Made by a program: the position numbers and the translations under genes. A stretch of DNA of 60,407 nucleotides. It comes from an uncultured Verrucomicrobiota bacterium. GTDB lineage: Bacteria > Verrucomicrobiota > Verrucomicrobiia > Opitutales > Opitutaceae. The stretch covers positions 1 to 60,407 of the forward strand of contig CAIRBK010000084.1 of assembly GCA_903876795.1 (NCBI GenBank), read 5' to 3'. The notes beneath the pieces were generated by a model. It did not search any database. It was not told the origin of the DNA and saw nothing but the letters and a program-made list of their open reading frames with translations. This document shows positions 54,587-60,407 of this stretch, piece after piece; position 1 is the first letter of the stretch, and the number at the start of each line of letters is the position of its first letter.

Positions 54587-56038
54587 ATGGCCATCACGCT
54601 CCACGACTCGCTCACCCGCGAGCCCCGCGAACTCCGCCCCGCGCAACCCGACGGCGTCTTCCGCTTCTACAATTGCGGCCCGACCGTCTACGCCGCCGCG
54701 CACATCGGCAACTTCCGCACGTTCGTGATCAACGACCTCCTGCGCCGCCTGCTCGAGCTCGAGTTCGGACCGGACAAGGTCAGGCACGTCCGCAACCTCA
54801 CCGACGTGGACGACAAGACCATCCGCCGTTCCCGCGAGGAAGGCCGGCCGCTCGGCGAGGTCACGAAGCAGTGGACGGATAAATTCCACGCCGATTGCAA
54901 GGAACTCAACTGCCTGCCGCCGCACGAGGAGCCCCGCGCCGCCGACCCGCGTTTCATTCGCGAGCAGGTCAACATGATCGAGGTGCTCATGGAAAAGGGG
55001 AACGCCTACCGCGCCCCCGACGGTTCGGTCTATTTCAAAGTCTCCTCCTACCCCGACTACGGAGTGCTTTCCCGCGTCAAAGAACGCGAGCTTCAGGTCG
55101 GCGCCACGCTCAAGTCGGCCGCCGCCGACGCCGACGAAAAGGAAGACGTCAGCGACTTCGCCCTTTGGAAGGCCCACAAGCCCGAGGACGGCGACGTCCA
55201 CTGGCCCGGCCCTCGCGGCGCCGCCCCCGGCCGCCCGGGCTGGCACATCGAGTGCAGCGCCATGAGCAAGGCCCTGCTCGGCCCCACCATCGACCTGCAC
55301 ACGGGCGGTGTGGACCTGCTCTTCCCTCACCACGAAAACGAAATCGCCCAGAGCCAATGCTGCAACGGCACCACCTTCGCCCGTCACTGGTATCACAGCG
55401 AACACCTGCTCGTGGACGGCAAGAAGATGAGCAAGTCGCTGGGCAACCTCTACACCCTCGACGACCTCAAGGCCAAAGGCTTCAGCCCCGCCGCCCTCCG
55501 CTACGCCCTGCTCGCCGGCCACCCGCGCAAACAGCTCAACTTCACCCTCGATTCCCTCCGCGCCGCCGAGAGCGCGCTAAAAAAACTAACTGCTTTTGCT
55601 GCGACTGTAGCCAAGGCCGCCGATTGGCAGTTCGACGATCTTTTCGATCCCAAAAATATTTATCGCCCACCCGCCAATACGCTTTTGGCAGCAGCCATTT
55701 CACCGCTCAAAGACGATATGAATACGCCTCAAGCATTAGGTAGTCTGTTTCAAATGGCTGACCTGGCAAAAATGGGTGGAGCAGATGCAAAATTGATAGC
55801 AGTGGATCTAGCTCAGTTTTTATTCATTTTTGGGTTCGATCTACGTGAGATAATCAAAGCCAAGGGAACAGCCGAAATCCCCGCCGACATCACCGCCCTC
55901 GCCGAAAAACGCTGGGCCGCGAAACAGTCCAAAGACTTCGCCGCCGCCGACGCCCTCCGCAAAGACCTGACCGCCGCCGGCTGGACCATGCTCGACCGCA
56001 AAGACGGCTACGCCCTGGAACCCGCGAAAAAAGCCTGA
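54587..56038 (+). CDS. cysS: Cysteinyl-tRNA synthetase
   Basis: 483 aa. The zinc and HIGH-type signature is RFYNCGPTVYAAAHIGNFRT (Cys ligand, AHIGN). Further landmarks are VRHVRNLTDVDDKTIRRSRE, GRPGWHIECSAMSKALLG, DLHTGGVDLLFPHHENEIAQ and the KMSKS loop GKKMSKSLGNLYTLDDLKAK. The C-terminal DALR-type helical region and a closing RDGY-like KDGYALE follow. About 55573-55865, covering the DALR region, has ~44% GC (105/240 over 55621-55860 by hand count) against ~68% just upstream, with A/T-ending codons. The frame is intact. Confidence 0.96.
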   Translation: MAITLHDSLTREPRELRPAQPDGVFRFYNCGPTVYAAAHIGNFRTFVINDLLRRLLELEFGPDKVRHVRNLTDVDDKTIRRSREEGRPLGEVTKQWTDKFHADCKELNCLPPHEEPRAADPRFIREQVNMIEVLMEKGNAYRAPDGSVYFKVSSYPDYGVLSRVKERELQVGATLKSAAADADEKEDVSDFALWKAHKPEDGDVHWPGPRGAAPGRPGWHIECSAMSKALLGPTIDLHTGGVDLLFPHHENEIAQSQCCNGTTFARHWYHSEHLLVDGKKMSKSLGNLYTLDDLKAKGFSPAALRYALLAGHPRKQLNFTLDSLRAAESALKKLTAFAATVAKAADWQFDDLFDPKNIYRPPANTLLAAAISPLKDDMNTPQALGSLFQMADLAKMGGADAKLIAVDLAQFLFIFGFDLREIIKAKGTAEIPADITALAEKRWAAKQSKDFAAADALRKDLTAAGWTMLDRKDGYALEPAKKA

Positions 56039-56086
56039 TCGCACCTCCGACGCTCAACACTCAACTCTCATCTCCCACCTTTTCCC

Positions 56087-58018
56087 ATGTCGATGACTCC
56101 GCTCGAAGAACTACGCCACTCCGCCTCGCACATCCTCGCGACGGCCATCCTGCGCATCTACCCCGATGCCAAACTCGACATCGGTCCGCCCACCGACACC
56201 GGCTTCTACTACGACATCGACCTCGATCATAAACTCACCCTCGAAGACCTCCCCAACATCGAGGAGGAAATGAAAAAGGTCGCCGGCGAAAACCAGCCGT
56301 TCCTCCGCAAGGAAGTCTCCCGCGAGGAGGCGATCGAGATCATCCAGTCGCGCGGTCAGGAACGCTACAAACTCGGCCGTCTCGCCGACATTCCCGAGGG
56401 AGAAAAAATCTCCTTCTACCAAAACGGCGAGTTCATGGACCTCTGCGCCGGCACCCATGTGCGCTACTCGTCCAAGCTGAAAGCCTTCAAGCTCCTTTCC
56501 ATCGCCGGTGCCTACCACCGCGGCGACGAGAAGAACAAACAGCTCCAACGCATCTACGGCACCGCCTTCCCCACCAAGGAAGAACTCGCCCAATACCTCG
56601 AGCGCATCGAGCAGGCCAAGGCCCGCGACCACCGCAAGCTCGGCCGCGATCTGAAACTCTTCCACATCGACGAGGACGTCGGCCAGGGCCTCATCCTCTG
56701 GACTCCCAACGGCGCCATCGTGCGCCAAGAACTTCAGAACTTCATCAGCGACGAACTGCGCAAGCAGGGCTATTCGCAGGTCTTCACCCCGCACATCGGC
56801 AAGCTCGCGCTCTACAAGACCTCCGGTCACTTCCCCTACTACAAGGAGTCGCAGTTCCCCGCCATACCCGAGCCCGATCAATTGGCGCAAATCGCCTCCG
56901 AGGGTTGCGGCTGCGCCGAGATGACCTCACGGCTCGAAGCCGTGTCCTCCCACTTTGCCGCCGCCATCAACGAGCGCGCCGGCAAGGAGGTCATCGGCCA
57001 GGACCGAGTCATGGACCCCACGCGGCTCCTGGACGGCTTCATGCTGAAGCCGATGAACTGCCCGCATCACATCAAGATTTTCGCATCGCAGCCGCATTCC
57101 TACCGCGACCTGCCCGTGCGCCTCGCCGAGTTCGGCACCGTGTACCGCTGGGAGCAGTCCGGCGAGTTGAACGGCATGACGCGCGTGCGCGGCTTCACCC
57201 AGGACGATGCCCACCTCTTCTGCACGCAGGAGCAGGTCGCCGCCGAAATCCAGGGCTGCCTTTCCCTCGTAAAAACCGTGCTGACCACGCTCGGCATGTC
57301 CGACTACCGCGTGCGCGTCGGCCTGCGCGACCCCGACGGAAAGAAATTCGCCGGCAATCCCGAGCAATGGGACCTCGCAGAGGCCGCCTGTCGCGACGCC
57401 GCCAAGACCCTCGGCGTGCCCTTCACCGAAGAGCCCGGCGAGGCCGCCTTCTACGGACCGAAGATCGACTTCGTCATCAAGGACGTGATCGGCCGCGAAT
57501 GGCAGCTCGGCACCGTGCAGGTGGATTATGTGCTCCCCGTGCGCTTCGACCTTCACTACATCGGCGCCGACAACGAAAAGCACCGCCCCGTGATGATCCA
57601 CCGCGCGCCCTTCGGTTCGATGGAGCGTTTCTGCGGCGTTTTGATCGAACACTTCGCCGGCGACTTCCCCGTGTGGCTGGCCCCCGAACAGGTGCGCCTC
57701 GCCCCCATCAGCGACAAGATCGGCGACTACGGCACCCAGCTCCTGAAACAACTCCGCGACGCCGGCATCCGCGCCACGCTAGACGAGCGCAACGAAAAGC
57801 TCGGCGCCAAACTCCGCCGCGCCGAACTTGAAAAGGTGCCCTACACACTCGTACTCGGCGGCAAGGAAGCCGAGACACAGTCCGTTTCCGTCCGCAGCCG
57901 CGCCAAGGGCGACGAAGGCACGATGCCCTTCGCCGACTACCTCGCGCGCGTCGTTGACGAGATCAAGACCCGCTCCCTGCCAGTTAAGATTGAGCGCACC
58001 GTCGAGAAAAAGCCCTGA
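56087..58018 (+). CDS. thrS: Threonyl-tRNA synthetase lacking the TGS domain
   Basis: 643 aa. It begins directly with the editing domain (LRHSASHILATAILRIYPDA, with HxxxH, and DLCAGTHVRYSS); the usual ~60-residue N-terminal TGS domain is absent, and the preceding gene ends 48 bp upstream, leaving no room for it. The class II core has YKTSGHFPYYKESQFPAIPE, LKPMNCPHHIKIFASQPHSY (zinc Cys), LAEFGTVYRWEQSGELNGMT, RVRGFTQDDAHLFC, and a C-terminal anticodon domain (FPVWLAPEQVRLAPISDKIG). About 65 extra residues (EPDQLAQIASEGCGCAEMTS to VIGQDRVMDPTRLLDGF) sit between motif 1 and the zinc Cys. It is followed by a REPIN. Confidence 0.95.
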   Translation: MSMTPLEELRHSASHILATAILRIYPDAKLDIGPPTDTGFYYDIDLDHKLTLEDLPNIEEEMKKVAGENQPFLRKEVSREEAIEIIQSRGQERYKLGRLADIPEGEKISFYQNGEFMDLCAGTHVRYSSKLKAFKLLSIAGAYHRGDEKNKQLQRIYGTAFPTKEELAQYLERIEQAKARDHRKLGRDLKLFHIDEDVGQGLILWTPNGAIVRQELQNFISDELRKQGYSQVFTPHIGKLALYKTSGHFPYYKESQFPAIPEPDQLAQIASEGCGCAEMTSRLEAVSSHFAAAINERAGKEVIGQDRVMDPTRLLDGFMLKPMNCPHHIKIFASQPHSYRDLPVRLAEFGTVYRWEQSGELNGMTRVRGFTQDDAHLFCTQEQVAAEIQGCLSLVKTVLTTLGMSDYRVRVGLRDPDGKKFAGNPEQWDLAEAACRDAAKTLGVPFTEEPGEAAFYGPKIDFVIKDVIGREWQLGTVQVDYVLPVRFDLHYIGADNEKHRPVMIHRAPFGSMERFCGVLIEHFAGDFPVWLAPEQVRLAPISDKIGDYGTQLLKQLRDAGIRATLDERNEKLGAKLRRAELEKVPYTLVLGGKEAETQSVSVRSRAKGDEGTMPFADYLARVVDEIKTRSLPVKIERTVEKKP

Positions 58019-58026
58019 ATTCCAAC

Positions 58027-58112
58027 GTCGGAGCCCGTTTACCGGCGATGAAAACCGTCCGAAAACCCGAGTGTATTCGTATCTCGATCATCGCCCGTAA
58101 ACGGGCTCCGAC
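58027..58112. repeat. REPIN-like inverted repeat, copy 1
   Basis: The left arm (58027-58050) begins GTCGGAGCCCGTTTAC and ends GGCGATG. The right arm (58089-58112) is its reverse complement with one mismatch in 24. The spacer is 38 bp. It lies 8 bp after the thrS stop and 15 bp before the TPR gene start. A related copy lies at 58610-58696. Confidence 0.85.
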
Positions 58113-58127
58113 CTTCCGACACTCCCC

Positions 58128-58607
58128 ATGACCGACTGGAAACCCGAACTCGACGCCATCGTCGGCTCCCGCCATGGCGGCCGTGCCGACCATGTGCCCG
58201 ACTTGCTGCGCAAGCTGGACGCGCGCTTTCCCAATGTGGCGGAAATCCACCACCAGCTCGCCTGGACCCTCGAAACCGCCGGCAAGGCCGGCGACGCCCT
58301 GCCTCACTACGAAAAGGCCATCGCGCTCGGCCTAAACCCCAACGAACACGCCAACGCGCTCATCGGTTTCGCCACCACGCTGCGAACGCTTGGCCAGGCC
58401 GGTCGGGCGGCCGAGGTGCTCCGCTCGGGCCAGGTGCAGTTTCCCGACAACCGCGAGTTCGATGTTTTTCTCGCTCTCACGCTGCACGATCTCGGACAAC
58501 ATGCCGAGGCGCTGCGCCTCGCGCTTACCTCGCTCGCCGACACGAGCGATGATCCGGGCCTCACCGCTTATCAACGCGCCATCCGCTACGCGGCGGGGCA
58601 GCTCTGA
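58128..58607 (+). CDS. TPR-repeat protein
   Basis: 159 aa, no signal peptide. TPR-like helical pairs are visible: VAEIHHQLAWTLETAGKAGD then ALPHYEKAIALGLNPNEHAN, and LIGFATTLRTLGQAGRAAEV then LRSGQVQFPDNREFDVFLAL, followed by LTLHDLGQHAEALRLALTSL. This short type matches the small 'tetratrico-peptide' hypothetical proteins found in many bacteria; the function is unknown and presumably protein-protein binding. It is flanked on both sides by REPIN-like repeats, the second starting two bases after its stop codon. Confidence 0.85.
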   Translation: MTDWKPELDAIVGSRHGGRADHVPDLLRKLDARFPNVAEIHHQLAWTLETAGKAGDALPHYEKAIALGLNPNEHANALIGFATTLRTLGQAGRAAEVLRSGQVQFPDNREFDVFLALTLHDLGQHAEALRLALTSLADTSDDPGLTAYQRAIRYAAGQL

Positions 58608-58609
58608 AC

Positions 58610-58696
58610 GTAGGAGCCCGTTTACGGGCACTATGGGTGATATGGTAACGACTCGGTAGTCGGCATGGTTTTCATCGCCCGTAAACGGGCTCCTAC
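58610..58696. repeat. REPIN-like inverted repeat, copy 2
   Basis: The left arm (from 58610) is GTAGGAGCCCGTTTACGGGC. The right arm (58673-58696) is CATCGCCCGTAAACGGGC then TCCTAC, its reverse complement. The spacer is longer and differs from copy 1, except that both copies keep GATG/CATC and GTTTTC-type sequence next to an arm. Confidence 0.85.
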
Positions 58697-58713
58697 CTTT
58701 TCAACCGGGCACA

Positions 58714-58743
58714 AAAAGACCCCGTCTCGCGACGGGGTCTTTT
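58714..58743. terminator. Bidirectional Rho-independent terminator (TPR gene / glnB)
   Basis: A 13-bp perfect stem AAAAGACCCCGTC / GACGGGGTCTTTT with loop TCGC (58727-58730). A- and T-runs on the two sides allow function in both directions between the convergent TPR and glnB genes. Confidence 0.92.
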
Positions 58744-58773
58744 GACGTAATCGATCTTATGGATGCAGCATGA

Positions 58774-59124
<351 letters not shown>

Positions 59125-59138
59125 CTATCCAATTGTGT

Positions 59139-60407
59139 TTAGTTGATGTAGCCTTCTTCGCCGTGTTCGGCGGTATCCAGGCCGGAGGATTCGACCTCGG
59201 GGGAGGCGCGCAGGCCGATGGTGGCCTTGACCACATAGGCGATTACGACGGTGGCGACCACCGAGAGGACCAGCGTCAAGCCGATGGCCTTGACCTGCTC
59301 GAGCCAGAGGCTGTTGCCCACCACGTCCTTGAGGTTGATGGCGAGGTTGCCGTTGACCTCGTGCGTGGCCAGGAAGCCGGTCAACAGAGCGCCGAGGGTG
59401 CCGCCAACCGCGTGCACGCCGAAGGTATCCAGCGCGTCGTCGTAACCGAACACGGCCTTGAGCTTCACACAGAAGATGAACGGAACCACGCCGGCGAGGA
59501 TGCCGATGAGCACCGCGCTGGACGCGTTGACGAAACCGGCGGCGGGCGTGATCACGACCAGACCCGCGACGGCGCCGGAGCAGAAGCCGAGGATCGAGGC
59601 GTGCTTCTTGAAGATGAACTCCAGACCGGCCCAGACGGCCGAGGCGACCGCGGCGGCCAGCGTCGTGGTCATGAAGGCGTTGGCGGCGACACCGTCGGCG
59701 GCGGCCGCAGAACCGGCGTTAAAGCCATACCAGCCTACCCAGAGCATGCCGGTGCCGACCATGCACAGCACCATGCTGTGGGGAGCGAAGGACTCCTTGC
59801 CGAAGCCCAGGCGCTTGCCGAGGATCAAGCAGAGCACCAGCGCGGACCAGCCCGAGCTCATGTGCACCACGGTGCCGCCGGCAAAGTCGATCGCCTTTAT
59901 GGCGGCCGTGGCGTTCCACACGCCGTTCATGAAGCCGTTGACGCCCCAAACCATGTGGGCCAGCGGGAAGTAGACGACGAACATCCACAGCGCGATGAAG
60001 GTCATGATCGCGGTGAACTTCATGCGCTCGGCAATCGCGCCGACGATCAGCGCCGGGGTGATGATCGCGAACATCATCTGGTACATCGCAAAAACATTCT
60101 GGGACACCCAGTACGCGTAGTCGCCGTTCGGCATGCTATCGACGCCCTTCAGGAAGAAGAACTCGGAGCCGCCCAGGAAGGCGCTGTCGTAGTTCTTGCC
60201 AAACACCCAGCTGTAACCGACCGCCCACCACAGGATGGTGACCAGTCCGGCGCAGCCCAAACACTGGGCCAGCACGGACAGCACGTTCTTGCGGCGCACC
60301 AGGCCGCCGTAGAAGAGCGCCAGGCCGGGCAGGGTCATAAACAGCACCAAGGCGGCGCTGGTCATCATCCAGGCATTGTGGCCCGGGCCGGGACCGCCAA
60401 CCTTCGA
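59139..60407 (-). CDS. amtB: Ammonium transporter AmtB (5' end beyond window)
   Basis: 422 codons are visible and the frame is still open at the window edge, so the start and any signal peptide are missing. Family features: WMMTSAALVLFMTLPGLALF, YGGLVRRKNVLSVLAQC, MFAIITPALIVGAIAERMKF, FPLAHMVWG, DFAGGTVVHMSSGWSALV (the conserved DFAGG-VVH with pore His), GTGMLWVGWYGFNAGSA and FGVHAVGGTLGALLTG (second pore His). About eleven helices are expected. It transports ammonium/ammonia across the inner membrane and is gated by the P-II protein encoded next to it. Confidence 0.96.
   Translation of the reverse strand, partial: SKVGGPGPGHNAWMMTSAALVLFMTLPGLALFYGGLVRRKNVLSVLAQCLGCAGLVTILWWAVGYSWVFGKNYDSAFLGGSEFFFLKGVDSMPNGDYAYWVSQNVFAMYQMMFAIITPALIVGAIAERMKFTAIMTFIALWMFVVYFPLAHMVWGVNGFMNGVWNATAAIKAIDFAGGTVVHMSSGWSALVLCLILGKRLGFGKESFAPHSMVLCMVGTGMLWVGWYGFNAGSAAAADGVAANAFMTTTLAAAVASAVWAGLEFIFKKHASILGFCSGAVAGLVVITPAAGFVNASSAVLIGILAGVVPFIFCVKLKAVFGYDDALDTFGVHAVGGTLGALLTGFLATHEVNGNLAINLKDVVGNSLWLEQVKAIGLTLVLSVVATVVIAYVVKATIGLRASPEVESSGLDTAEHGEEGYIN

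Overview
The window looks like chromosomal DNA of a GC-rich, Gram-negative member of the Verrucomicrobiota, probably Opitutales/Opitutaceae. This placement is inferred from overall gene content, not from a marker phylogeny. Supporting signs are a PEP-CTERM-type sorting tail with Ala/Arg-rich end (pseudogene 6282-7057), LpxI-type lipid A enzyme, Wza/Wzc-type polysaccharide export, opgG/opgH, and several long proteins resembling only hypothetical proteins. Most of the window is housekeeping sequence. There is no CRISPR array, prophage or intact insertion sequence, and no gene-free stretch longer than 300 bases (the longest gaps are about 270 bp at 32789-33060 and 258 bp at 22035-22292).

Layout. 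1-3 kb: an IS630 transposase tail at the window edge, an AraC-type regulator, and a divergent sugar isomerase/oxidoreductase pair. 3-7 kb: a broken ABC exporter, proA, and a decayed PEP-CTERM protein. 7-10 kb: a CNNM/CorC membrane protein, an acyltransferase, a Lys/Ala-tailed protein with a possible carbohydrate-binding fold, and tRNA-Ala(CGC). 10-15.6 kb: a NarL-type two-component pair followed, across a cluster of palindromes, by three pseudopilin-like genes. 15.6-22 kb: rdgB, ribD, a metallo-beta-lactamase-fold hydrolase, leuB, and a CheB-CheR-PAS fusion. 22-34.5 kb: alaS, cysE, pyrD, an acidic-tailed protein, an HDOD protein, metK-ahcY (methyl cycle), and an aroQ-nusG-like-Hpt group.

34.5-43 kb is a tightly packed minus-strand run. 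It reads HtrA protease, inactive HtrA paralogue, riboflavin synthase, uracil-DNA glycosylase, opgG, an unknown single-TM protein, opgH. leuS diverges from it with only 3 bp between start codons. 45.8-50.7 kb is a polysaccharide export operon (FecR-domain protein, outer-membrane barrel, Wza-like, BY-kinase). 50.8-58 kb holds lpxI, a bifunctional nuclease, dus, hemB, cysS and thrS. A TPR gene is bracketed by two REPIN-like inverted repeats at 58.0 and 58.6 kb. The window ends with glnB and the 5'-cut amtB (nitrogen control).

Most noteworthy points: the paired REPINs around the TPR gene; a CTAGGG/CCCTAG palindrome found both between the response regulator and the pseudopilin operon and before the polysaccharide operon; low-GC patches inside two different aminoacyl-tRNA synthetase genes (alaS, cysS), one of them an apparent insertion; a ThrRS without the TGS domain but with an extra segment in its catalytic domain; a uracil-DNA glycosylase lacking two of four Fe-S ligands; an active/inactive HtrA pair; and an undescribed gene embedded between opgG and opgH.
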